From the NCBI RefSeq assembly GCF_905475465.1, contig NC_062246.1, positions 8,520,001 through 8,584,000 of the forward strand: a stretch of 64,000 nt of DNA, read 5' to 3'. The position numbers and the translations under genes are program-made. Shown piece by piece: positions 12,394 to 23,005 of this stretch; position 1 is the stretch's first letter; the number at the start of each line of letters is the position of its first letter. The notes under the pieces are model-generated. The model was not told the origin of the DNA. It worked only from the letters and a program-made list of their open reading frames with translations, and ran no database searches. This stretch comes from Pieris napi (lineage: Eukaryota > Arthropoda > Insecta > Lepidoptera > Pieridae).

Positions 12394-12748
12394 GGGCCAG
12401 TTTTTTTTAACTATAGTTAAATGAATAACCATTGGTAAAATCGTAAATGCGTTTTTCAATGCCTTTTTTAACTATAGTTAAACTTAACAATTTGTAAATT
12501 TGTTGCCAGTGCAATGAGCAATGACATCCCAAAAAATGTGGTTCTTTTTTGTGGGGAACATTTATTTTGTATGACAACACTAGACATATTGAATGAATGA
12601 AATCCATTTTAGCCATCTTCATTCGTTATTTGCGCTTTGAAGAGTTTGAAGTGTCAAATTAATCTAAATAACACGATATAAATAAAGTTGTTTTTCTGTG
12701 TTTTAATACGGTTTACACCATTTACGATACTTATATATATAAATAACG

Positions 12749-13418
12749 ATGTCCGCAAACAGCCAACAGTCAAACAAGTAAGTACAAACATATTTTCGTG
12801 TTATTTATTCCGGTTTATCTTGTGTTTCGTATTAGAAAGTAATACATTTATGTTTTGTTAAAGGGACCATACTGCTTACTTCGCCAAAAAAGAAACTGCC
12901 AAACTGGTGATGCTTCTCAAGGATTACACAGTCGTCACCTGCAAACAACTGATCACTGCAGCAATCTACAAAAAGATGCAGCTTGGAAATCTCTGTGACG
13001 TTTTCAACTCAGATGGGTCTAGACACCAAAGTGTTAAATTTAATATACATTTAATGAAGGTGTAGGCACATTTTTATATTTATTCTTGTATAGCTGTGTC
13101 CTACAACAAAAGGAAAAAATCTTTTAACCCTTTGGAAACAAGGAAGCGGATTATGATCCACACGGATAAAAAAAAATGAGTTTTTGAAACAAAGACAAAT
13201 AAGAGAGGATGATTTGTTCAATTATGCTAAGGAAGAGCATCAAAAACATTTGCTGCACCAATGAGAGGCCCACCAAAAATCCAAACTGCATAAAGAGGAG
13301 GTGCACCAAAAAGTGATGCAGCAGATGGAAGAAAGGCACAATAAATATATGTAGCAGCAAAAAGAGTTGCATCAAATTGAGGTGAAATGCAAGAAGAAAC
13401 AATTAGAAAATATTTAAT
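12749..13418 (+). pseudogene. Harbinger Myb/SANT-like DNA-binding protein, broken, two exons
   Basis: Exon 1 (12,749-12,777) encodes MSANSQQSN and joins in frame to exon 2 from 12,864 through an 86-base intron with GTAAGT and AAAG boundaries. Exon 2 starts DHTAYFAKKETAKLVMLL, the first helix of a Myb/SANT-like domain. It continues in other frames as TDHCSNLQKDAAWKSL and CDVFNSDGSRHQ, typical of the second and third helices. There are frameshifts near 12,945 and 13,000. A downstream K/E/H/Q-rich segment (13,190-13,418, with stops) matches the coiled C-terminus of such proteins. In this superfamily the protein binds element ends and recruits the nuclease. The copy cannot make an intact protein. 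Confidence 0.65.
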
Positions 13419-13662
13419 TGCTACTTTAGGGTTTCATGTAAATTTTGTAATGTTTTTTTAATAAAAATGGTTTGTATTTAAGTTATAATTAAACAGTTTA
13501 TTAATCAAGTCAAATGTTTTATTTATAAATTCTTGTAATAAAGTAGGTAGACGCTAACTCACAAATGTAATAAAAGCTCTAAAGAATATCATAGGTCCCT
13601 AACTAATGTGTAGCTGTAGTTTTTAGTATAAGTACATACAAGTATGATAATTAAGTATAAGC

Positions 13663-13699
13663 ATAATATTAACTTATAATAATTATAAGTTAATATTAT
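13663..13699. repeat. Perfect 37-base AT palindrome
   Basis: Arms of 18 bases, ATAATATTAACTTATAAT and its exact reverse complement, surround a single A. It sits at the start of the 159-bp array; the right arm is the start of the first tandem unit. Confidence 0.85.
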
Positions 13700-14132
13700 A
13701 GGCAATAAAACACATAATGAATTAGTAATATACTTAATTATATACTGCTGCGGTTCTGTAGCTAGTAATGAAGCAAAATAGGTTTGTATGAGCTGCTGTC
13801 TATATATACTCTTGTTCTTGTATTTTATTTAATCATAATAATTATAAGTTAATATTATAGGCAATAAAACACATAATGAATTAGTAATATACTTAATTAT
13901 ATACTGCTGCGGTTCTGTAGCTAGTAATGAAGCAAAATAGGTTTGTATGAGCTGCTGTCTATATATACTCTTGTTCTTGTATTTTATTTAATCATAATAA
14001 TTATAAGGTAATATTATAGGCAATAAAATACATAATGAATTAGTAATATACTTAATTATATTTTGCTGCGGTTCTGTAGCTAGTAATGAAGCAAAATAGG
14101 TTGGTATGAGCTGCTGTCTATATATACTCTTG
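13681..14132. repeat. 159-bp tandem array, about 2.8 copies
   Basis: Units start at 13,681, 13,840 and 13,999 with a constant 159-base period. The first two are nearly identical. The third has several substitutions (for example AAGGTAAT for AAGTTAAT and ATTTTGCTGC for ATACTGCTGC) and runs into unique Harbinger sequence near 14,132. The third unit overlaps the end of the surviving transposase frame, so the array was made by repeating a piece of the transposase gene and its then-neighbouring sequence. Confidence 0.9.
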
Positions 14133-14275
14133 TTCATTGGCAGTTTAAGATCATTCCCAATTTCAGTAACAATCCAGAGCACTGTTCCCTTCGATAGGGG
14201 GTAACAGTGACAAAAATCTACATCATCCCAGGTTTCTAATGGCGGATGACATTGCCTAAATATTTTTGGTCACTC
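13988..14275 (-). pseudogene. Harbinger (HARBI1-like) transposase, N-terminal remnant
   Basis: On the minus strand the frame reads FRQCHPPLETWDDVDFCHCY, then PLSKGTVLWIVTEIGNDLKL, then a decayed LIPTYFASLLATEPQQN. These match the conserved N-terminal helices of HARBI1-type nucleases (a W/YDD.DF..R segment, LSK.TV, DL..P, then LRF.ATG..Q). The usual protein is about 350-400 residues; here some 80 N-terminal residues remain and the DDE catalytic part is absent, replaced by the 159-bp array. The opposite orientation to the Myb-like gene fits the two-gene Harbinger layout. Confidence 0.65.
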
Positions 14276-14984
14276 ATTAACACATTCTCATATAATATTA
14301 TCGTCTTCTTCATCGTCTCATTAATTAAAGTATCTCAATATGTTTAAATTCATCATTAGATAGTAATAAACGTATTTATCATAGTTTGATTTCTGTGACA
14401 AACAGCTGTTACTATATAAATTACCAGCGGCCATCTTTTTAACCCTCCGATACTGAGTAGTTAACTTTTTTGCCTAATGGTTAGATATTTTACCATTGGA
14501 TGCTCTTACCACGGATCAAAAAACGCATTTTGCTGATATTTAACTAATAGTAAGGATTTTTTACCAATAGTTGAGTTTACTACGGATCAAAAAACCGGCC
14601 CTAAGGCAACAAGCATCATTCCAAAGGAAGCTGGAATGAGGGAGAGAAGTTAAAAGAGAAGCTCAAGACCGTCACGCTGGTTTCCTTCTGCCCCTGGAGG
14701 ACATAGGACCTTAACTAAAAGCCACGTTATAATGACAAGTCTTTTATTTAAGTTTTTTATTGTAGTCTTAGATTTTAGTTTTTTTTTCATTATTAAGATA
14801 TTATTAATTAAAAGAGAGTATCTCTGTTCAATTACAATGTTCAACTACAATTCAATTAAATGTTTTTATACAAGCCTATTTACATGTAAGCTTTTTATCA
14901 GATATGGCAAGAGCTCGTTTGACGATAATCAAATTGATCGACATACTAATGAAAAAGGTTGGTGGACTTAGTTTCCGCACTCAC

Positions 14985-15150
14985 ACTCTCACTAGTTCGT
15001 AAAGTCCTGGCTAACTAAGCCAGCCTAGCTCCTTCTAGAAACACAGAAGTCTCCTGGGCACTTCGCATGCTTCACGGAGCGACCTCACTGCTCCGAGGAT
15101 TTCTATCACAGCCTCGCATTCTAGGGCTACGTGGGTGGCTGATGACATAC
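14985..15150 (-). pseudogene. C-terminal fragment of a non-LTR retrotransposon protein
   Basis: Minus-strand frames give HVALECEAVIEILGAV and SLREACEVPRRLL, resembling the end of a LINE ORF2 after the reverse transcriptase. The same sequence recurs at 63,895-64,000 (GCTCCTTCCAGAAGCACAGAAGTCCCCTGGGCACTTCGCA in short blocks), so it is a dispersed element. Clade unknown. Confidence 0.5.
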
Positions 15151-15535
15151 TAATGAACGACAACTCCTACAAATATTAAGGCAAAGAGATGTTCATATAT
15201 GTTAAGATTTCAGGCTCCCAATAAATCAGTGCAACTAAGCTCTGCACCCGGAAGCACTCGGTGATCGATTCTTGGCATAGTCCGTGTGTCTATTTGTTCC
15301 TATTCTGTGTTTCTACCTCAAGCTACAAGAGAGAGCGATTATTAATCAACAGGACTCATGGAATTAAATGTCTTCAATGCCATTTGGGTTGTTTGGTGAA
15401 ATGATGAGAAATAAAAAATTGGGAAACTATTGCTTTTGTTATATAGCATTAAAATCAAATAAAATTATTTATTAGGCAAAATGATCCTTTACATATAAAA
15501 AGCAATATTAAAGAAAACAACAAGGATACGAAAGA
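15151..15535. other. Non-coding spacer
   Basis: No recognisable content between two LINE fragments. Confidence 0.4.
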
Positions 15536-15810
15536 GAATGCTTAAGTGGTTTGGCTACGTAGAACGGATGAATGAGAAGCGGTTAACAAGAAGGATATAC
15601 AAGGCAACTGTGAATGGTGAAGTCGGATTGGGCCTTGTCGTACATACCTGGACAAAACCTAGAACGTACTAGAGAAGAGCCAAGTTAAAAGTACCCATAA
15701 CCGACGAGCATGCATGGTGAATGTCATGGAAGTGGATGAAGCTAGAGAGGCATCTCAGGACCGTAACAAGTGGAGATCCTTGATCTCTGCCTACCCTGGA
15801 GTGATAATAT
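15536..15810 (+). pseudogene. LINE ORF2 tail, LRWFGHVERM type (copy 1)
   Basis: Frames read LKWFGYVERMNEKRLTRRIY, then a broken GRP.RTYLDQI-type segment, then MVNVMEVDEAREASQDRNKW and RSLISAYPG. This is the characteristic C-terminus of RTE-like and related insect non-LTR retrotransposons. The body of the reverse transcriptase is missing. Related tails lie at 24,845 and 43,515, all on the plus strand. Confidence 0.7.
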
Positions 15811-16154
15811 AAATAAGTAGATTAAATTAAAAGAATAAAATAAAGTGTTGTTAATAAACAAATTAAAATCACAGGTTAAAAGAAAGCGGCTTGGATTATT
15901 ATTATTAATCTATTGTTAGATGTAAAAATGTTGAAAAATATGTAGCACGGCTTGATCTTTTGACTGCTTTTCCAGACTCGGGGGCGATCCTTAACATCCG
16001 CGTCTACTCAATTATCTAAGGCTGAAACCGTGATCCATATGGTATCAATTATTTTATTTTTATTTATCGGAACTTCACAATAGGTTCTTGGTTGATAAAT
16101 TGAGGAGCATTAATTTTATCTACAAGAATAAACGATATTTTGATTAATTTTTTT

Positions 16155-16440
16155 AAGACAGCGGGTCACATTAAGTGATAACCGCCGCCCATTGACACCT
16201 TTTACACGCGGGGCTAGCGGTTGTGTTATGTTGCCGACCTTTCAGGGAATGGTACACTCTTTTCTTAAAGACCCCTAAGTCGTATCGGTTTGGAAATACC
16301 TCTACTGACAGCTGGTTCCACAACGTGTAACCTGGTGCACGGCAAAAGTGCCTTAAAAAGAGCTGTATTGTGAAACGTCAGGCCGACATGAACAGGATAC
16401 AATTTTGCATTCGACATCCGATGATGGAATTTAATAGAAT
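16155..16440 (+). repeat. CCGCCGCCC-type dispersed repeat, nearly full
   Basis: It contains ACCGCCGCCCATTGACACC, TGTTGCCGACCTTTCAGG, GGTACACTCTTTTCTTAAAG, CTAAGTCGTATCGGTTTGG, CAGCTGGTTCCACA and GCCTTAAAAAGAGCTG in the family order. About ten copies of this family occur in the window in both orientations. It is widespread in moth and butterfly genomes; its parent element is not evident here. Confidence 0.75.
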
Positions 16441-16867
16441 GGAATTGAAATTTATAACTAATTTCTAAACCTACAGATTTAAAACTTTCTACTTTTACAA
16501 TGTTTTTCTTCGCTTATACCTTATACCACATTCCTATCGATTGAGCTATCTTCAAAAATAGCTAGTGGGTTTAATTGTCTTCTATTTACAGACACGATCA
16601 GCTCTCATTGAGTATCGACACTTCCTGCTACCGCGATCTCTTTAAACCAAGAATCAAGTCTGTTACAAGACGTGTGTACCTACTGATTTACTTTCAACAT
16701 GGAATTATATTTGTAATTCTTTAAAAATAGACAGGCATTGTATATAATTTGATATTTATTTTGTTATAAAAAGTTCTCGAACATGCTTAATAATATTGTA
16801 TGTTCCTTAGTAATTCAAACTGCGTGCGTGAATAGAAGGTGATAGATAGACAAACCAGGATCTTTGG

Positions 16868-17105
16868 CACTATACAATACTAAGAGACACTGGAACGTGA
16901 ATTAAGAAGTTGAAGTGGAGGTGGACCGGGCAAATTAAAAGAGGTAGAAAGGAGAATTGATCCAGTGGTCTAATAGGATGGTGTCCACGTTACGTAAAGC
17001 GTGGAAGAGGACGACCACATAAGCGAAGGGATGACATATTTACAAACATGATTGAAAATTTAAGGCGCAATAAAATCGAAGCAAGGAGGAGGTGCTATTG
17101 CATTA
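16868..17105 (+). pseudogene. LINE ORF2 tail, KWRWTGQI type
   Basis: Frames give KLKWRWTGQIKRG, then WCPRYVKRGRGRPHKRRDDI, the GRP.RW.DDI ending of another non-LTR family. A stop interrupts it near 16,953. Confidence 0.6.
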
Positions 17106-17295
17106 GAATCAGACCATATATTGTAATTACTCTATTATCCAAATAAAAGACTATTAAAGTAATATGGACTGCTATAATAGAGATTAGAGAGATCGCTGAA
17201 TAAGTCGCCGCCGCACAAGTGCTAAAACTAACTAAAAGCTACATTTATTCATTATGGTTTCTAAATATATAGACAACGAATCAATTCATATTTCA

Positions 17296-17516
17296 GCCAT
17301 ACAATGCGCAGAGGTGATGAAAACTTGGAGAAACTGATCGTAGTTGATAACACAGAAGGCAAAAGATCACGTGGCCGTTCACCAACCAGATGGACCGATC
17401 AAGTAAAAGACTCATCATCCTCAAAACTGTACACTGTTATAAGTGAGGGCTGGACAGAAACCGATGGAAACAGATTATTCGTCCCAGATGTTTCTATACT
17501 GACCACCACGCTCTGA
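17296..17516 (+). pseudogene. LINE ORF2 tail, EGKRSRGRSPTRWTDQ type
   Basis: An open frame contains MRRGDENLEKLIV followed by TEGKRSRGRSPTRWTDQVKD, the well-known C-terminal block of a lepidopteran LINE. The remaining 40 residues are diverged. It lies some 200 bases after the previous LINE tail in the same orientation; they appear to be different families. Confidence 0.7.
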
Positions 17517-17520
17517 CATG

Positions 17521-19594
17521 AGCTACCGACTGAAGAGAAAGATAAATATATATAAAAATAGATTCATTTAATACTAGAATCAATTAGAAAATTAAAAAAG
17601 ATCATTAGCATAGATGATTTATGTATATATGTATGTAATAAAATACAAAAGAATTTATGTATTTATTTTGGTAGCGCTGAATGGCCGTGACTGGTTTCAA
17701 TGAAATGAAAAGATGCTCTTCTAAAGAGCAAAACATTCACGTCACTATAAAATAGGTCATTAAAATTATATTAAAGTAGAATTTTATTATTAAAGAAAAA
17801 TTTTAGCAGCTTTCTTGATTGAAATCAAACAGCAACAATAATACATCAAGAAATACATCGAGAAAATATTATTTAAATGAATTTATTAATATGACAAACG
17901 CAATTCCAAAAAAACAATTTGAATATTTAAAATATCATCTAACAGAAAATATCACTCACAGGACTGTAATTAATCAAATTTGTTCTTAAATTGAACATTG
18001 ACAGCCGACAATTGGAAATTCAAATTTTACGAACATAAATATTTTTTAATATTTAAATAACAGATTTATGTAAAAATTAAGACTACTATACTATAATTCC
18101 TCTTGTAAATACGGCTCGTAAGCTTGATTTCATAATTGAATGAATTAAAAATCTTTTGATAGTAATCACAGCTCTATTTGTACCAATATTTAATGCCATA
18201 CACATAATCTTGTATGTCTGTACAAACCTGAATAGTACATAATTACGCCACATTTCGGCATGTCGGCTTTCATCCGCGGTTTCCTTTGAGGCCTGCAATG
18301 AGCTTTTAAAGCTATTCCCGTCATTTTAATGATGGACTTATGTAGTGAAAGGCAAAAACTATTTAGTTGGAAAATTGCACTATGTCTAGAAAGATGTCGG
18401 ATACAATTATTTAGTTTTAGTACAATTATACTACGAAGAGACGTCACTTTAATCTGAATTTACAGACCTGGCCGCAAACAAATATTATGATTCAAAAATC
18501 TACGCTAATCATCTTGCTGACGCACCAATCGTTCAGAAGCGGAGTCTAATGTAAAGTAATGATTGCTAACTCCACGTATAAAACATTATTTTGGGAATTC
18601 TAAGATTATGCAAGTCTCCAATCACCTGTAATATTGGCAATATTATTGATGAATTCCTCTCAAGAGTTCCGTTACAACCAAGATAAATATCTCCTAAACA
18701 AATGAATGTAATAAGCTGCCACAGCACAACAAAAGAATGTTCGCGAACACTTCCTGAACTAAGAATCAAGAGAAAAGTAAATTATAAAAAATCTGATAGA
18801 AAATGTAATAGCTACCACATTCGCTTCACGTTCTCTAGTGTACACGCAAATAGTCTCAGTAGAATATCAATGATTTGTCATGTAACAAATGCTACAACAC
18901 ATAGTAAACAAGCTTTTGTTGACCGCAGCCTGGATGCCATACTGAAGGTAGCCGAGAGGTTTGTGTCATAATTTACAGGAAATAGATTCTTTTAAAAAAT
19001 ATGTGAAAGATTCAATGCGAGTTGCGGTGCCCAAAAGGAATGATTTTAACATAATGAGATTTTTTTTACGTTTTTAGGTTTTCTTAAAGTAATAATACAA
19101 AAACATGTTTTATTTTGTTACGAGTATTCAACTCCTTGACACCAGTGAGAAGACTAAAAAGGACAAAACCATTTGAACTAGTGATTAGTATTAAGTGGGT
19201 TAGTATTAAGTGCTAAACAGTGAGTGAAAAAATAAAACACAAGAACAGAGTGTCTTCCCTTTAATAGAGTCTGTGAGTAGTGTTATTGGACACTTTCTTA
19301 TGTTAAAAATCCTTAGTAGTAAATTAGGTAAGACTTAAATTACTTATTAGTCTTAAGTTAGGCTAGATCGTAATGTTCCATGATGTCTTAGTGAACACAC
19401 ATGTAGAAAATAAAATGTTTTTTGCATAAATTCAACCGTTGGTATTTTATACATTGGTGCACAAGTTAATATAAATCAAAGATAGAAACCGCCCCCGCAG
19501 TCTGTTACTTTTGTATGTAAAATTCACTTGCGATTCATTCATCCACATTAGTATTACTTATAATGGCTAATCGTAACGCAGTTCTGTACGTAAT
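17521..19594. other. Non-coding stretch with overlapping short frames
   Basis: Frames of 67-89 codons overlap on both strands between 18,086 and 18,971. None has a recognisable domain, and their mutual overlap argues against coding. No repeat is recognised. Confidence 0.45.
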
Positions 19595-19735
19595 AATCTG
19601 ATATTTCTACAGAATATGGGACTGGACAAACTTTGGCCACAATCCCACCTGATGTTAAGTAAGATGAGGTCTATTGGAGGGCACACCTGTCCAGAAGATA
19701 CCTATTTAACCGCCGCTTAAATTAACCCATATTAA
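19595..19735 (+). repeat. Dispersed repeat with CACCTGATGTTAAGT
   Basis: ATGGGACTGGACAAACT, CCACAATCCCACCTGATG and CACCTGTCCAGAAGATACC follow each other as in a common lepidopteran repeat. It shares only the short GATGTTAAGT string with the CCGCCGCCC family. Confidence 0.55.
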
Positions 19736-20866
19736 ATACCGATATTAAATTTTAAAAAATATTAACAAAACTACTACATGACATTTTAGAAGTTGTTACA
19801 GGCGTTTGTTACCAAGCTTTCTTTTTCAATATCACCACGTTATATTTATCACAAAAATGGAAGCAATTTTCTGCGAATATTTTTATTTACACCTAAACCG
19901 CTTCAGTTTCTCGTTTAATACACCTTGCTTCAAGGCACGCTAAGAATTCCCGCGGCGCGCTCCGACAGCAGTCCGATAACGCGAACTAATATCACTTACA
20001 GTTTGCTACGACATTCTTGTACAATTCTTACTTTTTTTGCAACTACAAAAAAATAAGTTAACTCATTCTGTGGTTTTACGGAACTAACGTCAAATGTCAG
20101 CCTGGAGAGGGATCGTGACGGAGTAGGGAAAAAGGTATAATACATGCGCACGGGTTACCTACCGTTAAAACTCTGAATTTATATGGAAATCAGTGAAATG
20201 TTGTAAATGTACAAAGGTAATTAAAGTGTAACAAGTGATCAACGGAGTGTTTAAATTTTCTATCCTAGATCTAGTTTACATAATGTAGATTTTTATTTTT
20301 ATTTAATCCAAATGTCATATATTTGTTATAATAGTTTCAGACATATACAATAGCAACACTTTATAGCTTTTAATTAAGCCAAATATCAAGGCATGGAAAT
20401 AAAATCTTTATCATCCTTATCGTACATCATTTAGTACCAAGTCGTTGTCAGGTAAGAAGATAATATATTTTATACAAGTATTTGACCGGACCAACGTAGG
20501 TGGCCGTCATAAGATCGCCCTTTGGCAATATCTTTGAGGATCCATTAACGAAAAGCATTGATACTTGATAGCTTTTAATCTACTGGATAAATTACCGACG
20601 GAGTAATGAGTGGGCTATTATTTGTGAAAATATCTATTGTATTTTATTTTTAATGTTTTCAAGAATTCATAAATTATACCAACGTAATGCGAGCTGAGGA
20701 GTTGGGAATTTCTTATTGGTTTATAGACTATTTTCGGAGCGGAGTACTAATTTAATGTCGCAAAAAACGGGAAAACGTTTTGAGATCTGTTACGTGTGCT
20801 GCGGTACAAGTTACGCAAAAAATATGGAAGACGAAAACATCAACCGACGACAACGACAGCATATAT
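19736..20866. other. Non-coding stretch
   Basis: A GC-rich patch at about 19,935-19,985 contains CCCGCGGCGCGCTCCGACAG; nothing around it supports a gene. Confidence 0.45.
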
Positions 20867-21148
20867 AACCAGTGGGGCAACAACCTTTTCAGTTCTGGGC
20901 CTCACAGTTTTGTATCTGTTTCATGATCATTTGTCAATATAATAAGCAAATAAGTGATCATCCTCCTGTGAACACACGCCGTCGACTTTTTGTGTCTACG
21001 GCAAGCCAGGTTAATCACGATGTTTTCCTTCACTGTTCGAGCGAATGTTATATGCGCACATAAACAGAAAGTACATTGGTGCACAGCTGGGGATCGAATC
21101 TACGGCTTCAGGGATAAGAGTCGCATGCTGAAGGCACTAAGCCAACAT
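20867..21148 (-). repeat. tRNA-derived SINE, near full length
   Basis: All blocks are present in reverse: the GGCAACAACCTTTTCAG tail, TCTGTTTCATGATCATTTG, CGTCGACTTTTTGTGTCTA, ATCACGATGTTTTCCTTCAC, and the B box as GGGGATCGAATC. An 82-base end resembles the tRNA-like head. The open frames over it are products of the repeat, not genes. Confidence 0.85.
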
Positions 21149-21915
21149 ACACTATCTCTTAAGATCATGCTCACTTTAACTTTATCAGTATTTGTTCTAA
21201 CATAATTAATTATTATTTTCTATAAAAATCGTATTTATCCAAGTCGTAATTCCTTACTACGCTGCAATCAAACAAAACTATCTAATTTGATTTCTATAAG
21301 TGTGCGATTTTAAAGTTCACAGTACAGGCCGGGCTCCAATTAAAATGCTAGTTTCTACATATTATTTGACTTACTCCCAAGACTTTTAGTATGTAGATAA
21401 ATGGGGCTACTTAATTAATAAACGAATCGATGAACAAAGTTCGTTTAGTTAAAACTAGACATTAGTCAGATCTTATTGCATCTCTTTTTCAAATACTGAA
21501 ATTAACGCTTCTATTGACTCGATCACCGTTAGATTCGTTCAATGTGACGAGAGCGGTTCATTTTCATTCATTCAGCGGCCACCGATACGTGACTATTGTG
21601 AGATTAATGAACTAATCAGTGACACGGTCATTTATCACAAGTTAGGGATGTGACGGTTTTTGTATGGAGAACGATGAACGAAGATTGATGAACATTTTAA
21701 GATTTTAAATCGTCTCGTTTTAAATTTATTTGAAAGCTATACTTCCTTTTTACAAGATAGAATTTTCCTTTATTCCATCAATTGAGATATGTCCTTTTAG
21801 CCTAGAATAAACTTTATTTTTATCGAATGAGTTTTGTTGTACACCAAAATGTAATAGTAACGGAAAATTTGAAGATTTGTTTCCTTCTTTATATTATATA
21901 TTTATAAAAACTTTA

Positions 21916-22013
21916 ACTATAGCAGTCTTGTTTAGGAACGCAACAAATGCATATAAAAATTGCATTTCAATTTTCTTTAATGTTGGTTAACGTTAGGTTA
22001 TCTAATGACTAAC
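21916..22013 (+). repeat. Unnamed dispersed repeat (copy 1)
   Basis: From ATAGCAGTCTTGTTTAGGAA through GCAACAAATGCATATAAAA to TGTTGGTTAACGTTAGG this matches, inverted, the sequence at 50,205-50,305 closely. I do not recognise the family. Confidence 0.6.
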
Positions 22014-22744
22014 TGGGTAGTCCATTTATTAGCCGCGGTAGTTTAAACAGTACAGTAATTTATTTTTTATAAATGAGGGGTACACATCATCGTTGTTAAG
22101 CATACACAAGGAGAGTAGAAGAGTAGTCTTAGCAATGGAATACCTTTTTGTTTTTTCCTTATTACTTCAGTGCTAATGACGTCATCCAATTGATAGATGA
22201 CAACAAAAAATGGTTCGACAAAGTTTAGTTCTTGCTATGTTGGTTAAGAAAAAGTTGTCATACGATTCGCAATAGAACAGTAGTTATTGATGGCAAGGAA
22301 GCTCTAAGTAGCCGATTGGCAAGCAACGACCAAAGATCTTCGAAGGTGCCGGAGGTAACATTACCATTTCCCTACGGAGTAGTTGATGACAATTGTCAAA
22401 TTAACGTCACTTGTAACTGTCATTTAAAGTGCTTGTTTTGTTGTGTATATAAAGAAATACATAAGTCAGTGACCCAATAAGAATAAAACAGAATATTTGA
22501 ACCCTATACCTGAATGCGTATTGAGTACCGATAGTTAACATAATCGCCTTACCATAACTGTTTAGATGTCAGATAAAACTACCAGAATACTTAGAAATGT
22601 TGAGGATAATCGTAAGTTAATCGGAAATACTTTAAATAAAATCCCTATAGCTTGCAACCTGCATATATTGAAATATTTTTTGTTCAACGTCTCTATGTTT
22701 ATAAGCAATTGTGGTACAAAATATTATCTTTAATGTAAAGAAGT
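22014..22744. other. Non-coding stretch
   Basis: The 82-codon frame at 22,232-22,480 has no recognisable motif and is not called a gene. Confidence 0.4.
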
Positions 22745-23005
22745 ACAATTTTTTTAAATGTAATACCGCCGCCCATGGACACTCACATTGCCAGAAGGCT
22801 CGCAAGTACGCTGCCTTTCAAGAATTGGTACGCTCTTTTTTTGAAGGATCCTAAGTCGAATTGGTTCGGAAATACAGTGTGCAGCTGGTTCCACATAGCG
22901 ATGATGCGCGGCAAAACCTGCCTTAGAAAACGCTCAGTTGTGGAACGAAAGTCGTCGAGGTGATACAGATGGTATTTTGTATTCTGTGTACAATTTCAGG
23001 AATTC
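22745..23005 (+). repeat. CCGCCGCCC-type dispersed repeat, best-preserved copy
   Basis: ACCGCCGCCCATGGACACTC, ACATTGCCAGAAGGCTCGC, AGAATTGGTACGCTC, CTAAGTCGAATTGGTTCGG, GCAGCTGGTTCCACATAG and ACGCTCAGTTGTGGAACGA are all intact. The left end lacks the ACGGGCAGGAGGCTCACC block seen at 34,622. Confidence 0.8.

Larger units (their letters stand above)
12394..14600 (+). mobile_element. PIF/Harbinger DNA transposon, degenerate
   Basis: The ends are GGGCCAGTTTTTT (left) and, inverted, GGGCCGGTTTTTT (right), 12 of 13 identical. They are flanked by TAA at 12,391-12,393 and 14,601-14,603. A 3-bp TWA target duplication, a GGG start, a Myb/SANT-like gene and a second gene with a HARBI1-type nuclease N-terminus make up the known Harbinger architecture. 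Subterminal copies of TTTTTTAACTATAGTTAAA lie at about 12,400 and 12,466. The element is about 2.2 kb, short for an autonomous copy, because most of the nuclease gene is missing. Confidence 0.8.

Noticed and set aside
18086..18971. Cluster of short frames on both strands
   Set aside because: They overlap each other in opposite directions and none has a recognisable motif.
20446..20456. CAGGTAAGAAG on the plus strand as a further recursive splice site
   Set aside because: The preceding bases (AAGTCGTTGT) are not a convincing pyrimidine tract, and the strand differs from the three good sites.
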